Positions 18,479 through 27,870 are shown, counted from the stretch's first letter. The stretch: 64,000 nucleotides of DNA from Streptomyces olivaceoviridis (GCF_014650115.1 NZ_BMUI01000001.1:682001-746000), one strand, 5' to 3'. The notes: a model not told the origin generated them from the letters alone. A program made the numbers and translations.

Positions 18479-19711
18479 TCAGTCGTCCCCCCGCCCGAAC
18501 AGCGGCGCCAGCAACAGCTGGGCGGCGCCCTCGGCGACGATCCGCTCTCCGCGCGGAGCGAGCCGTACCGGGACCGCGTCCCCGCCCGTGCCCTCCCGCC
18601 TGGCCCGGGCCCCGAGCACCTCGCCGACGCCGCTCACGTACGTCCCGGGGGCCCCGGCGACCGTCCGGCCCCCCAGCAGCACCACGTCGATGTCCAGCAG
18701 CCCGACCAGGTTCCCGGCCGCCACCCCCAGCACCCGCGCCGCCTCGGCCACCTCGCCCCGCGCCACGGCTCCGAGGCACAGCACCTCCACGCAGCCCCGG
18801 TTCCCGCACCCGCACAGCGGCCCGTCCAGCTGGATCACCTGGTGCCCGAACTCCCCGGCCCCGGTCCGCGCCCCGCGGTGCACGCTCCCGTCGATCACCA
18901 GTCCGGCCCCGAGCCCGGTGCCGAGGTGCAGATAGGCGAAGGACCGGCCCGCCGCGCCCTCCTCCCCCCCGACCGCCAGCCCGAGCGCGGCGGCGTTGGT
19001 GTCCTTGTCCACCACCACCGGCACCCCGAGCCGCTCCGCGAGCGCGTCCCGCAGCGGAAATCCGTCCCACTCGGGAAACCCGGTGACCCGGTGCAGGACC
19101 CCCCGCGCATGGTCCAAGGGGCCCGGCAGCGCGACGCCCACGCCCAGCAAGGAGCCCACCCCGGCAAGCCCCCCGCCACTGGCACCCGTACCCCCGCCAC
19201 CGACATCCGCACCGGCCCCCGTACCAGCACAGGCACCGGCACCCAACCCCCCGACAACCCCCCGTACCGCCCCGCACACCGCCCCCAGCACAGCCTCGGC
19301 CCCCGCGCCCAGGTCCAGTTCCCCGCGCCGCTCCGCCACCACGGACCCGTCCAGATCGACCAGCGCCACCCGCAGTTCGTCGCGGTCGAGGTGGACGCCG
19401 ACCGCGTGGCCCGCCTCCGGTACCAGCCGCAGCACGGTCCTCGGCTTGCCCCCGGTCGACGCCCGGCGCCCCGCCTCCGCCGCGAGCCCCTGCGCCCGCA
19501 GCCGCGCGGTGATCTTGCTGACGGCCTGCGGGGTCAGCCCGGTGCGCTCGGCCAGCTCCAGCCGGCTGATTCCCTCGGCCCCGGCGTCCCGCAGCAGCCC
19601 CAGCACCAACGCGGTGTTGTGACTGCGCAGCGCCCCCAGGTTCGCGCCCGCCACCCCGCCGCTCACCGGCCCCGCCGTCGTCGCCGTCCTCACCCGCTTC
19701 ACACCCCCCAT
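18479..19711 (-). CDS. ROK-family transcriptional regulator
   Basis: A 410-residue repressor-type ROK protein: an N-terminal winged helix (ISRLELAERTGLTPQAVSKI, about residues 48-67) and a sugar-kinase-like domain. The phosphate motif DLDG, the VVDKDTNAAALG segment, LHLGTGLGAGLVIDG and the zinc motif GHQVIQLDGPLCGCGNRGC are all visible. An unusual Gly/Ala-rich insert of about 30 residues interrupts the kinase domain near residue 160. The ATG at 19711 follows GTGAGGACA. It is divergent from the Gfo/Idh/MocA gene 47 bp away and probably controls it in response to a sugar. Confidence 0.85.
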   Translation of the reverse strand: MGGVKRVRTATTAGPVSGGVAGANLGALRSHNTALVLGLLRDAGAEGISRLELAERTGLTPQAVSKITARLRAQGLAAEAGRRASTGGKPRTVLRLVPEAGHAVGVHLDRDELRVALVDLDGSVVAERRGELDLGAGAEAVLGAVCGAVRGVVGGLGAGACAGTGAGADVGGGGTGASGGGLAGVGSLLGVGVALPGPLDHARGVLHRVTGFPEWDGFPLRDALAERLGVPVVVDKDTNAAALGLAVGGEEGAAGRSFAYLHLGTGLGAGLVIDGSVHRGARTGAGEFGHQVIQLDGPLCGCGNRGCVEVLCLGAVARGEVAEAARVLGVAAGNLVGLLDIDVVLLGGRTVAGAPGTYVSGVGEVLGARARREGTGGDAVPVRLAPRGERIVAEGAAQLLLAPLFGRGDD

Positions 19712-19758
19712 TGTCCTCACCGCTTGCACTTCCGCAACACTGTTGCCAAAGTGGAGGC

Positions 19759-20832
19759 ATGACTGCTACCCCCCTCCGCGTCGGTCTGATCGGCTACGGC
19801 CTCGCCGGCTCGGTCTTCCACGCCCCGCTGATCGCCGCCACCGAGGGCCTCGCCCTGGACACCGTGGTCACCTCCCAGCCGGAGCGGCAGCAGCAGGCCC
19901 GCGCCGAGTTCCCGGACGTGCGGATCGCCGCCACCGCCGAGGAGCTGTTCGGCCGCGCGGACGAGCTGGACCTGATCGTCGTCGCCTCCCCGAACAAGAC
20001 CCATGTCCCGCTGGCCACCGCCGCCCTCAAGGCGGGCCTGCCGGTGGTCGTGGACAAGCCGGTCGCCGGCACCGCGGCCGAGGCCCGCGAGCTGGCCGCC
20101 CTCGCCGAGGAGCGCGGCCTGCTGCTCTCCGTCTTCCAGAACCGCCGCTGGGACAATGACTTCCTGACCGTCCGGCGACTCCTCGCCGACGGCGGACTCG
20201 GCGACGCCTGGCGCTTCGAGTCCCGCTTCGAACGCTGGCGCCCCCAGCTCAAGGGCGGCTGGCGCGAGTCCGGCGACCCGGCAGAGATCGGAGGTCTGCT
20301 CTACGACCTCGGCAGCCACGTCGTCGACCAGGCCCTGGTCCTGTTCGGCCCGGTCACCGAGGTCTACGCCGAGTCGGACGTCCGCCGTCCCGGCGCCCAG
20401 GCCGACGACGACACCTTCATCGCCCTCACCCACGCGAGCGGCGTCCGCTCCCACCTCTACGTCTCGGCGACGACCGCCCAGCTCGGCCCCCGCTTCCGGG
20501 TGCTGGGCTCCCGAGCGGGCTACGTCAAGTACGGCCTGGACCCCCAGGAAGCGGCCCTGCGCGAGGGCAGCCGCCCCGGCAGCACCCCCGACTGGGGCGC
20601 CGAGGACGAGTCCCTGTGGGGCCGTGTCGGTTCCGGCGAGTCCCCGCTGACCGGCGGCGGCACCCCCGTACCGACCCTCCCCGGCGACTACCCCGCCTAC
20701 TACGCCGCCGTCGCCGCCGCCCTGCGCGGCGACGGCCCCAACCCGGTGACCGCCCTGGAGGCGGCCGCCGCGCTCGACGTACTGGAAGCAGCCCACAGGT
20801 CCGCCCGCGACAAGGTGACGGTGACCCTCTGA
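19759..20832 (+). CDS. Gfo/Idh/MocA-family oxidoreductase
   Basis: A 357-residue NAD(P)-dependent oxidoreductase. The Rossmann motif GLIGYGLAG is at residues 9-17, the second family motif VVDKPVAGTAAEARELAALA near 95-115, and the conserved Asp/His region GGLLYDLGSHVVDQAL near 175-190. GGAGG is placed correctly before the ATG. It likely acts on a sugar or polyol. It overlaps the downstream gene (TGATG). Confidence 0.87.
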   Translation: MTATPLRVGLIGYGLAGSVFHAPLIAATEGLALDTVVTSQPERQQQARAEFPDVRIAATAEELFGRADELDLIVVASPNKTHVPLATAALKAGLPVVVDKPVAGTAAEARELAALAEERGLLLSVFQNRRWDNDFLTVRRLLADGGLGDAWRFESRFERWRPQLKGGWRESGDPAEIGGLLYDLGSHVVDQALVLFGPVTEVYAESDVRRPGAQADDDTFIALTHASGVRSHLYVSATTAQLGPRFRVLGSRAGYVKYGLDPQEAALREGSRPGSTPDWGAEDESLWGRVGSGESPLTGGGTPVPTLPGDYPAYYAAVAAALRGDGPNPVTALEAAAALDVLEAAHRSARDKVTVTL

Positions 20833-21341
20833 TGCAGCACCCGCAGATCACCCCGAGGACCACGCCCGAACTCACGCCGAGCCTGGAGGAGCTGGAGGCC
20901 CAGGAACGCCGGCTGGTCTTCCGGCGGTTCACCCACGACGACGCCTGGGCGCTCGGCTCCCTCCTGGTCGGGCTGGCCCGGGAGCGCCAGGCCCCGGTCG
21001 CCATCGACATCCACCGTGCCGGCCAGCAGCTCTTCCACGCCGCGCTGCCGGGCTCCACCCCGGACAACGACGCCTGGATCGCCCGCAAGCGCCGGGTGGT
21101 GGAGCGCTACGGCGCCGCCTCCTACCTGGTCGGCGCCCGCTTCCGCGCCAAGGGCACGACGTTCGAGGACTCCTCCCGTCTCGACCCGGACGTGTACGCG
21201 GCCCACGGCGGCTCCTTCCCGATCACGGTCGAGGGCGTCGGCGTGATCGGCGCGGTGACCGTCTCCGGACTGCCCCAGCTCCAGGACCACCGGTTGGTGG
21301 TGGAGGCGCTGGAGGAGTTCCTGGGCCGTTCGGCCGACTGA
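20832..21341 (+). CDS. UPF0303 / DUF336 heme-degrading-domain protein
   Basis: A 169-residue cytoplasmic protein of the GlcG/HbpS-like DUF336 fold, UPF0303 subgroup. Recognisable segments are FTHDDAWALGSLLVGLA, PVAIDIHRAGQQLFHAALPG and GVGVIGAVTVSGLPQLQDH. Members are variously called heme-binding or aldolase-associated; the biochemical role is unproven. Translational overlap with the oxidoreductase indicates a two-gene unit. Confidence 0.8.
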   Translation: MQHPQITPRTTPELTPSLEELEAQERRLVFRRFTHDDAWALGSLLVGLARERQAPVAIDIHRAGQQLFHAALPGSTPDNDAWIARKRRVVERYGAASYLVGARFRAKGTTFEDSSRLDPDVYAAHGGSFPITVEGVGVIGAVTVSGLPQLQDHRLVVEALEEFLGRSAD

Positions 21342-21436
21342 GCGAACGGCGGGAATCCCGCCGGGACGCCCTCCGGTTGGCAGTCAGAGAGGCCGTGGGA
21401 TCACGGCGCGGACCACCACCGGAGGGCTCACATCCG

Positions 21437-22303
21437 ATGACCGCTTCACTGCAGGAGACCGTCGGCCGCCACGGCGTCTGGAGCGTCGAGCTGCGCTCGG
21501 AGGACGCGTCCCGGCGCGGCGAACTGGACGAGGCCGCCGCCGAGCTGGAGGAACTCGGCTACGGCGCCGTCTGGCTGGGCGGCAGCAGCACCGTCGACCA
21601 CGCGGCCCCGCTCATCGGCGCCACGCGACGCGTCGTCGTCGGCACCAGCATCCAGAGCGTCTGGCAGCGGGACGCCGCGACGACGGCGGCCGGCTTCGCC
21701 GAGGTGGAGGCGGCACATCCCGGCCGGTTCGTGCTGGGCCTCGGCGTGAGCCACGGCCCGCTGGTGAAGGACTACCGCCGCCCGTACGCGGCCATGGTCG
21801 GCTACCTCGACGAGCTGGACGCCGCGGGCGTGCCCGCCGACCGCCGTGTGCTCGCCGCGCTGGGCCCGAAGATGCTGGGGCTGTCCCGGGACCGCGCGGC
21901 CGGCGCGGTCCCCTACCTGGTCACGCCCGAGCACACCGCGCAGGCCCGGGAGATCCTGGGCGACGGACCGCTGCTGGCACCGGAGTTGAAGGTGGTCCTG
22001 GAGACCGACCCGGCCCGCGCCCGTGAGACGGCCCGCGCCTACCTGGCCCGCTACCTGCGGTTCCCCAACTACACCGGCAACTTCCTGCGCATGGGCTTCA
22101 CCGAGGCCGACATCGCGGACGGCGGCAGCGACCGTCTCGTGGACGCGGTCTTCGCCTGGGGCGACGAGACCCGTATCCGCGAGCGCGTCACCGCCTTCCA
22201 CGAGGCGGGCGCGGACCATGTGGCCCTCCAGGTGGTCCGGGCGGACGCGGGCGACTCCCTCCCGAGGAAGGAATGGCGCACCCTCGCTTCGCTGCTGGCG
22301 TGA
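21437..22303 (+). CDS. F420-dependent LLM-class oxidoreductase
   Basis: A 288-residue luciferase-like monooxygenase-fold protein. Features are the N-terminal strand GVWSVELRSED, YGAVWLGGSS, ATRRVVVGTSIQSVWQRD, GRFVLGLGVSHGPLV and the late HEAGADHVALQVV. This pattern fits the MSMEG_4141/TIGR03620-like group that uses deazaflavin F420. GGAGGG lies ten bases upstream of ATG 21437. Substrate unknown. Confidence 0.82.
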   Translation: MTASLQETVGRHGVWSVELRSEDASRRGELDEAAAELEELGYGAVWLGGSSTVDHAAPLIGATRRVVVGTSIQSVWQRDAATTAAGFAEVEAAHPGRFVLGLGVSHGPLVKDYRRPYAAMVGYLDELDAAGVPADRRVLAALGPKMLGLSRDRAAGAVPYLVTPEHTAQAREILGDGPLLAPELKVVLETDPARARETARAYLARYLRFPNYTGNFLRMGFTEADIADGGSDRLVDAVFAWGDETRIRERVTAFHEAGADHVALQVVRADAGDSLPRKEWRTLASLLA

Positions 22304-22485
22304 ACCGACCGAGCGCCGCGGCGTGAGCCCGCCGGTGTCGGAAGCGTGGGGCCGTGTCGCCGGCTCACGGCCCCACGGCCCTACGGCACACCACGGCCCC
22401 GCCACGCGGGCGCGACCGGCCCGAACCACCCGGCGCCGAGGGCGGATTCACGTCCCCGGCGCTCTCCAGCTCCCCAGCGGAGCGT

Positions 22486-23343
22486 CTACGCGTCCTTCAG
22501 TTCCTGCCGCTGCCGCCCGAGCCCCGCGATCTCCAGTTCCACCACGTCCCCGCCCCGGAGGTACGGCTTGGGCTCGGGCTGCCCCAGGGCCACCCCCGCC
22601 GGCGTCCCCGTGTTGATGACGTCACCGGGGTACAGCGTCATGAACCGGCTCAGGTACCGCACGACCTCTCCCACGGGGAAGATCTGCTCGGCCGTCGTAC
22701 CGTCCTGCTTCAACTCCCCGTTCACCCAAAGCTTGAGCGACAGCCGCTGCGGGTCCGGGACCTCGTCGGCCGTCACCAGCCACGGCCCGAGCGGGTTGAA
22801 CGTCTCGCAGTTCTTGCCCTTGTCCCAGGTCCCGCCCCGCTCGATCTGGAACTCCCGCTCGGAGACGTCGTGCGCGAGCGCGTACCCGGCGACGTGCGCG
22901 AGCGCCTCCTCGGCCGAGTCCAGGTAGCGGGCCGTACGGCCGATGACGACCGCGAGTTCGACCTCCCAGTCGGTCTTCGTCGAGCCCCGCGGCACCAGCA
23001 CCGTGTCGTTCGGCCCGACGACCGTGTCCGGCGCCTTCATGAAGACCACCGGCTCGGCGGGCGGCTCGGCGCCCGTCTCGCGGGCGTGGTCGTGGTAGTT
23101 GAGCCCGATGCACACGATCTTGCCGATGCGGCCGAGCGGGGGCCCGATCCGCAGACCGGTGGCGTCCAGCGCGGGCAGTTCACCGGCCTCGGCCGCGGCC
23201 CGGATCCGGCCGAGCGCGGTGTCGTCGGCGAGGAGCGCGCCGTCGATGTCGTCCACGAGGCCCGACAGGTCCCGCAGGGTCCCGTCGGTGTCGAGCAGTG
23301 CGGGGCGCTCCGCCCCTGCCGTACCGACTCGCAGCAGCTTCAT
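22486..23343 (-). CDS. Fumarylacetoacetate hydrolase family protein
   Basis: A 285-residue FAH-fold enzyme. The metal ligands are in WEVELAVVIGR (Glu-x-Glu) and a later Asp (ALAHDVSEREFQIER), with the entry motif CIGLNYHDHARETG and the C-terminal GDVINTGTPAGVALG. Members cleave C-C bonds in fumarylpyruvate, acylpyruvate or oxaloacetate-type compounds. The ATG at 23343 follows GGGAGA. It stands alone, so the pathway cannot be named. Confidence 0.87.
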   Translation of the reverse strand: MKLLRVGTAGAERPALLDTDGTLRDLSGLVDDIDGALLADDTALGRIRAAAEAGELPALDATGLRIGPPLGRIGKIVCIGLNYHDHARETGAEPPAEPVVFMKAPDTVVGPNDTVLVPRGSTKTDWEVELAVVIGRTARYLDSAEEALAHVAGYALAHDVSEREFQIERGGTWDKGKNCETFNPLGPWLVTADEVPDPQRLSLKLWVNGELKQDGTTAEQIFPVGEVVRYLSRFMTLYPGDVINTGTPAGVALGQPEPKPYLRGGDVVELEIAGLGRQRQELKDA

Positions 23344-23489
23344 GGTCACCATCTCCCTCGATCGGCGGCGCCCGGCCGATGTGTGCAGCCATCGGAGGAC
23401 TGGCCGATCCTCCAATCACGCCGTCCAGTCCACAAGACCCTGTTCACGTACTGGACTGTGACCAGGGACACAGGGTCGGCGTCGACCGG

Positions 23490-24200
23490 TCAGCGGGACA
23501 GCAGGGACTGTTCCGCCGCGCTCCAGGCCGTACTGGTGACGACGTACAGCGCGGCGGCGAGCGGGACGACCGCCACGGTGACGAGCGTGAAGAAGGACAG
23601 GAACGGTACGGCCCGGTTGACCGCGCCGAGCCCGGACACCTCGCCCCCGCCGCCGGCCGGTGCCGGCTGCTCGGCCAGTGTCCGCCGGGCGCGCCGGTAG
23701 TTGACGGTGGCGACGGCCGCGACGACGGCGAAGAGAGCGAGGTAGACCAGTCCGGCCGGGCCGAACACCCCGCCGTCCGCCAGCGCGTCGGTCCAGTGAC
23801 CGCCGAGCGGGGCCGTGAGCAGCCGGTGGCCGAGCAGGCCGTTGGTCTCGCCGCCGATCGTGGTGCTGGAGAAGAGGTGGTAGAGGAGGAAGAACGCGGG
23901 CAGTTGGAGCACGCTGGGCAGGCAGCCGGAGAGCGGTGAGACCTTCTCCTCGGCGTGCAGGTCGAGGACCGCCCGCTGGAGTCGCCGCGGGTCCTTGGCG
24001 TGCTTCTCGCGCAGTGCGGCGATTCTCGGCTGGAGCGCGGCGCGGGCGCGCCGGCCGCGGGCGGCGGCCCGGGACAGCGGGTGGACGAGGAGCCGTACGA
24101 GCGCGGTGAACAGGACGATCGCGGCGGCTGCCGCGGAGGCGTGGAAGAGCGGGGCCAGCAGGTCGGCCAGGTGCTCGACCAGGCGGGCGAAAACGGACAT
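23490..24200 (-). CDS. YidC/Oxa1-family membrane insertase, short paralogue
   Basis: A 236-residue polytopic membrane protein. The conserved Oxa1 pieces are visible: a helix around residues 22-40 with the positively charged VRLLVHPLSRAAARGRR, the cytoplasmic helical hairpin (LQPRIAALREKHAKDPRRLQ), LPSVLQLPAFFLLYHLF and a C-terminal helix pair. It lacks the long periplasmic domain and the charged tail, so it is likely a second insertase rather than the chromosomal-origin yidC. A DUF6412 gene is 164 bp upstream on the same strand. Confidence 0.85.
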   Translation of the reverse strand: MSVFARLVEHLADLLAPLFHASAAAAAIVLFTALVRLLVHPLSRAAARGRRARAALQPRIAALREKHAKDPRRLQRAVLDLHAEEKVSPLSGCLPSVLQLPAFFLLYHLFSSTTIGGETNGLLGHRLLTAPLGGHWTDALADGGVFGPAGLVYLALFAVVAAVATVNYRRARRTLAEQPAPAGGGGEVSGLGAVNRAVPFLSFFTLVTVAVVPLAAALYVVTSTAWSAAEQSLLSR

Positions 24201-24364
24201 GGGTGAGCCCTCCGGGGGTCTCGTCGTGCCGGGAGCGACCGGAAGCAGCCGGCCATGAGGAACCGGAGCGACGGGTCATCAGGGACCGGGAACAGCCGGT
24301 CCTGTGGGGAGATCGGCAGGACGACCCGCGCGGGGTCACGCGCTGACGTGTGTGCGGACGTGCC

Positions 24365-24688
24365 CTACGCGGCGGTCGCCGGACCGGCGTGTCCGGGGGC
24401 TCTGGGCCGCCGCCGGCCGGGCGCGTCGGGATCACGCTGGGGCAGGAAGGCCGTGCGGCGGGCCCGGTCGCGTATCGCCGTGCGGACGCGCGTGGGCGGT
24501 ACGGCGGGCACGCTGCGCGCGGCCAGCAGGGCGCAGGCGGCGAGCGTGGCGGCCGTGGTGGCGGTCGCGGCGAGGGCGACGGCGGTGGTGAGGCCGCCGG
24601 TGCCGAGCAGCGCGGCCTGGAGCAGCAGCAGGTGCGCGAGGAGCAGCAGGAGGGCGAGGGGACGCGCGGCGGCGACACGACCGGACAT
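24365..24688 (-). CDS. Small membrane protein, DUF6412-like
   Basis: A 107-residue protein with two hydrophobic helices (about residues 9-29 and 33-57) and a basic C-terminus (RVRTAIRDRARRTAFLPQRD, then PGRRRPRAPGH). It is commonly seen next to the short YidC paralogue in Streptomyces and could be a partner or client. No catalytic feature is visible. Confidence 0.65.
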   Translation of the reverse strand: MSGRVAAARPLALLLLLAHLLLLQAALLGTGGLTTAVALAATATTAATLAACALLAARSVPAVPPTRVRTAIRDRARRTAFLPQRDPDAPGRRRPRAPGHAGPATAA

Positions 24689-24732
24689 CAGCACTCCCCC
24701 CTCCGCGCCACTCGTCTCGCGCGCACCACTGG

Positions 24733-25272
24733 TCAGTGTGCCGGTTGCGGCGGCTCGGTCTCCAGGGGCTCCAGCAGCCGCTTGGGCCGCAGCAGCGCCC
24801 TGCTGACGGGGTCCGCCGGCGCGGAGTCGAGTTCCGGCCCCGGCACCATGACAACGTCCGCGACCGGCACGAGAGTTCCGCACGCCGCGCACTTTCCGTA
24901 CGGCTCGACCTCCCCGCCGCAGTCCGCGTGCAGGAAGAGCCGCAGCCGGTGGGCGTCGACGTGCTCGCGCCCCCAGCGGCCGAGGGCGCGCAGCACGGGC
25001 CACAGGGCGGCGCCGCGCTCGGTGACGACGTACTCGTCCCGGGGCGGGCTCTCCTGGTACCGGCGCTTTTCGAGGATCCCCTCCTCGGTGAGCGTGCGGA
25101 GCCGGGCCGAGAGGACGGCGCGCGGGATGCCGAGGTGGGCCAGGAAGTCGTTGTAGCGCCGGACGCCGTAGATCGCGTCGCGGACGACGAGCAGCGTCCA
25201 TCGCTCGCCGACGACCTCCAGCGCGCGGGCGATCGAGCACTCCTGCGTCACATAGTCCTTGCCCAGTGCCAT
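24733..25272 (-). CDS. HxlR-family winged-helix regulator
   Basis: A 179-residue regulator: Cys12 in YVTQECSIARALEVVGERWT followed by the typical VVRDAIYGVRRYNDFLAHLGIP and YVVTERGAALWPVLRAL. The C-terminus adds a zinc-ribbon-like pair (HADCGG...KCAACG) found in the longer HxlR proteins. A GGAGGG directly abuts the ATG at 25272, so a GTG at 25281 or 25290 may be the true start. It is divergent from an MFS exporter with paired operators between them. Confidence 0.83.
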   Translation of the reverse strand: MALGKDYVTQECSIARALEVVGERWTLLVVRDAIYGVRRYNDFLAHLGIPRAVLSARLRTLTEEGILEKRRYQESPPRDEYVVTERGAALWPVLRALGRWGREHVDAHRLRLFLHADCGGEVEPYGKCAACGTLVPVADVVMVPGPELDSAPADPVSRALLRPKRLLEPLETEPPQPAH

Positions 25273-25300
25273 GCCCTCCACTGTAACCACCGGCCAGACA

Positions 25301-25366
25301 TAGGTTCAATGAACGAACTTACGATGCTACGGTGGTCGAGAGGGGTCGGTTCACCGACCGAACCTA
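25301..25366. promoter_or_regulatory. Paired palindromic operators between HxlR regulator and MFS exporter
   Basis: GTTCAATGAAC (25304-25314) is a perfect 11-bp palindrome and GGTTC-N7-GAACC (25348-25364) is a second dyad. The outer ends, TAGGTTC and GAACCTA, are reverse complements across 66 bp, which suggests two dimers or one looped tetramer of the HxlR protein blocking both promoters. Confidence 0.6.
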
Positions 25367-25402
25367 ATGATCGGACCCCATGACCTCACGACAGGACAGG
25401 CC

Positions 25403-26794
25403 ATGCCCCGGCTAGACTCCGCCACCTCCCCCGCCTCCCTGCGCCGGGCCAGTCCCCGGGACGCCCCCGCACGCCCCCGCGCCACCCTCGCGCTGACCAG
25501 CGCGGCCACCGCCGTCGCCCTCATGACGTACACGGCCCCGATGGTCACGCTGCCGGACACCGCAGCCGCCCTGCACACCCCGCTGTCCGCCCAGGCATGG
25601 CTGCTCAACGGCGCCCCCCTCGGTCTCGCCGCCCTCCTGCTGGTGGCCGGCAGCCTCGCCGACGACTACGGCCGCCGCCGGATCTTCCTCGCCGGCACCC
25701 TGGCCCTCGGCCTCACCACCGCACTCGGCGCCTTCACCACGTCGACCTGGCAGTTCACCCTGGCCCGCGTCGCCCAGGGCGCGGCCAGCGCGGCCCTGCT
25801 GGCCAGCGCCCTCGGCCTGATCGTGCACGCCTTCCCCAGCCCGCGCGGCCGGCTGCACGCCACCGGGGTGTGGGGCGCCTTCGTCAGCGGCGGCATCGCC
25901 GCGGGCCCGCTGCTCGCGGGCGCGCTGCCGACCTGGCGGGTGGCCTACGGCGTCCTGGGCGCCGCCGCCCTCGTCGTGGCCGCGCTCGGCACCCGGACGC
26001 TGGCCGAGTCACGCGCCCCGCGCGGCGGCCGGCCGGACGCCCTCGGCGCGCTCACCTTCGGCCTGGCGCTGGTGGCCCTGGTCGCCGCCCTGACACTGGG
26101 CCGGGACGGCTGGCTGCGCGCGCCGGTCGGGCTGCTGTTCGCCGCGGCCGTCGTCCTGGTCGCCGTGTTCGTCGTGGTGGAGCACCGGACCGGCACCCCG
26201 ATGATCGACCTCGGGCTGCTGCGCCACGCCCCTTTCCTGGCCTCCTCGGCGGGCGGCCTGTTCACCGGCCTGGCCGTGATCGGCCTGTTCAGCTTCCTGC
26301 CGGCGCTGCTCCAGCAGTCGCTCGGGCTCTCCCCGTTGGCCACGGCCGGACTGTTCCTGCTCTGGTCCGGCCTGAGCTTCGTCGTCGCCCTCCAGGTCAA
26401 GCACCTGGCCGGCCGCGTCACCGCCCGCACCCAGCTGGCCCTGGGCTTCGCCCTGCACACGATCGCCATGGTCACGATGCTCGGCGCCGTCGGCGCCGGC
26501 TCCTGGACCCGGCTGCTGCCCGGCCTGATCGTCGGTGGCGTCGGCAGCGGCCTGCTCAACGGCGCGCTGCCGCTGCTCGCCGTCGATTCGGTGCCGCCGC
26601 AGCGGGCCGCGATGGGCTCCGGCGCCCAGCAGACCTTCCGCTACATCGGCTCCTGCGCCGGTGTGGCCCTGACCATCGCCATCGCCACGTCGGGCGGCAG
26701 CCTGGCCCGGGGCACGAACGTCGCCCTGCTGGTGTCGGCGGGGCTGGCGGTGGCGGGCGCGGTGAGCGTGCTGGCGCTGCGGGAACGGGCGTGA
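25403..26794 (+). CDS. MFS drug-exporter-type transporter (DHA2-like)
   Basis: A 463-residue polytopic membrane protein with about fourteen hydrophobic segments. Motif A is GSLADDYGRRRIFLAG, and the antiporter motif region reads GVWGAFVSGGIAAGPLLAGAL. This fits proton-coupled multidrug exporters. Control is probably by the divergent HxlR protein. The 3' end carries an exact 32-bp tandem duplication that includes the last ten codons and the stop. Confidence 0.87.
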   Translation: MPRLDSATSPASLRRASPRDAPARPRATLALTSAATAVALMTYTAPMVTLPDTAAALHTPLSAQAWLLNGAPLGLAALLLVAGSLADDYGRRRIFLAGTLALGLTTALGAFTTSTWQFTLARVAQGAASAALLASALGLIVHAFPSPRGRLHATGVWGAFVSGGIAAGPLLAGALPTWRVAYGVLGAAALVVAALGTRTLAESRAPRGGRPDALGALTFGLALVALVAALTLGRDGWLRAPVGLLFAAAVVLVAVFVVVEHRTGTPMIDLGLLRHAPFLASSAGGLFTGLAVIGLFSFLPALLQQSLGLSPLATAGLFLLWSGLSFVVALQVKHLAGRVTARTQLALGFALHTIAMVTMLGAVGAGSWTRLLPGLIVGGVGSGLLNGALPLLAVDSVPPQRAAMGSGAQQTFRYIGSCAGVALTIAIATSGGSLARGTNVALLVSAGLAVAGAVSVLALRERA

Positions 26795-26828
26795 GGAGCG
26801 TGCTGGCGCTGCGGGAACGGGCGTGAGG
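26765..26828 (+). repeat. Exact 32-bp tandem duplication over the MFS stop codon
   Basis: The final ten codons plus TGA and two bases (26765-26796) are repeated without change at 26797-26828. After it, about seven further GGCGTGAG-like pieces run to 26940, each resembling the stop-codon context. Confidence 0.95.
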
Positions 26829-26940
26829 AGGCGTGAGCGGGCGTGAGTGGGCGTGAGCCGGCGTGAGGACCTGCGAGCCAGGCGTGACCGGACGTGAGTG
26901 GACGCGAAGGACGCGAGCAGGCGTGAGCAGGTGTGGGTCG

Positions 26941-26999
26941 GGTCGGAGTGGGCCGGTTCGGAGTGGGCCGGTTCGGAGTGGGCCGGTTCGGAGTGGGCC
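26941..26999. repeat. 15-bp tandem repeat, four copies
   Basis: GGTTCGGAGTGGGCC is repeated three times exactly (26955-26999) after a 14-bp first copy. It lies between the MFS gene and the sortase end. No gene is seen in 26829-27030. Confidence 0.9.
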
Positions 27000-27030
27000 C
27001 GGCGAACCGGTGCGCTTCGGCGGTCCCCGC

Positions 27031-27870
27031 TCACCTGGGCCGCATCGACACCAGCTTCCCCCAGACCACCAGCCGGTAGCGGGAGGTGAACTCCGGGGTG
27101 CAGGTGGTCAGGGTGATGTAGTAGCCGGGTTCGTCGTACCCGTACCCCGGCCGGACGAGCGAGCGCGGGACGGGCCGGACGACCGCGGAGTCCGTGGGCG
27201 AGGTGCGCGGCAGGATCCGGTCGACGTCGTAGGTGTACGTCGCCGTCCGCGTCTCCACCTCGATGGCGTCCCCGCGCCGCAGCCGGGGCAGGTACCGGAA
27301 CGGCTCACCGTGCGTGTTCCGGTGCCCGGCGAGCGCGAAGTTACCGGCCCGGCCCGGCTGTGCCGTCCCGCGGTAGTGGCCGACGTACCCCTTGTTCAGC
27401 ACGTCCGCCTTGCTCACGCCCTCGGCGACGGGGACGCGCAGACCCAGCCGGGGGATGGTGAGCACGGCGTACGCCTGGGAGCGCCGGGGCAGCGCCGCGG
27501 GGGTGTACGGGCGCCGGGGCCCGCGGGAGGCGCCCGCGGCCCCGGACTCCGCGGATCCCACGGCGGAAGGCGCACCGGAACCGCCGGGAGGACCGCCGTC
27601 ACCGGCCGCCGTACCGCCGTCCGCGCTCGTCGTACCGTCGTCGCCGGCCGCCGTACCGCCGCGCCACTCCCGCTCCAGCGCCGCCACCTTCCGCTCGGCG
27701 CCGCGCCGGGCCTCCCGGTTGGTCCACCACATCTGGTGCGCGACCAGCAGCAGGAGGACCAGCCCGGCGGTCACGAGCACCTCGCCCCCGCCCCACAGCA
27801 CCCGCCCGTACCGGGCGCGCCTGCGCCGATCGACGTGCCGTACGACCCGCACACCCGCCGCAGCCCGCAT
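27031..27870 (-). CDS. Class E sortase
   Basis: A 279-residue membrane-anchored transpeptidase. A transmembrane helix at about residues 29-45 is followed by a low-complexity Gly/Ala/Ser linker (70-120) and the sortase domain with His183 (LAGHRNTHG), Cys257 (TLTTCTPEF) and Arg264 (FTSRYRLVV). The TLTTCTP form is typical of class E, which in Streptomyces anchors LAxTG proteins such as the one at 17206-18198. The linker is longer than usual. ATG 27870 gives a short cytoplasmic basic head. Confidence 0.87.
   Translation of the reverse strand: MRAAAGVRVVRHVDRRRRARYGRVLWGGGEVLVTAGLVLLLLVAHQMWWTNREARRGAERKVAALEREWRGGTAAGDDGTTSADGGTAAGDGGPPGGSGAPSAVGSAESGAAGASRGPRRPYTPAALPRRSQAYAVLTIPRLGLRVPVAEGVSKADVLNKGYVGHYRGTAQPGRAGNFALAGHRNTHGEPFRYLPRLRRGDAIEVETRTATYTYDVDRILPRTSPTDSAVVRPVPRSLVRPGYGYDEPGYYITLTTCTPEFTSRYRLVVWGKLVSMRPR

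Noticed and set aside
26941..26999. CRISPR-like array
   Set aside because: 15-bp units with no spacers; a simple tandem repeat. No cas genes are present.
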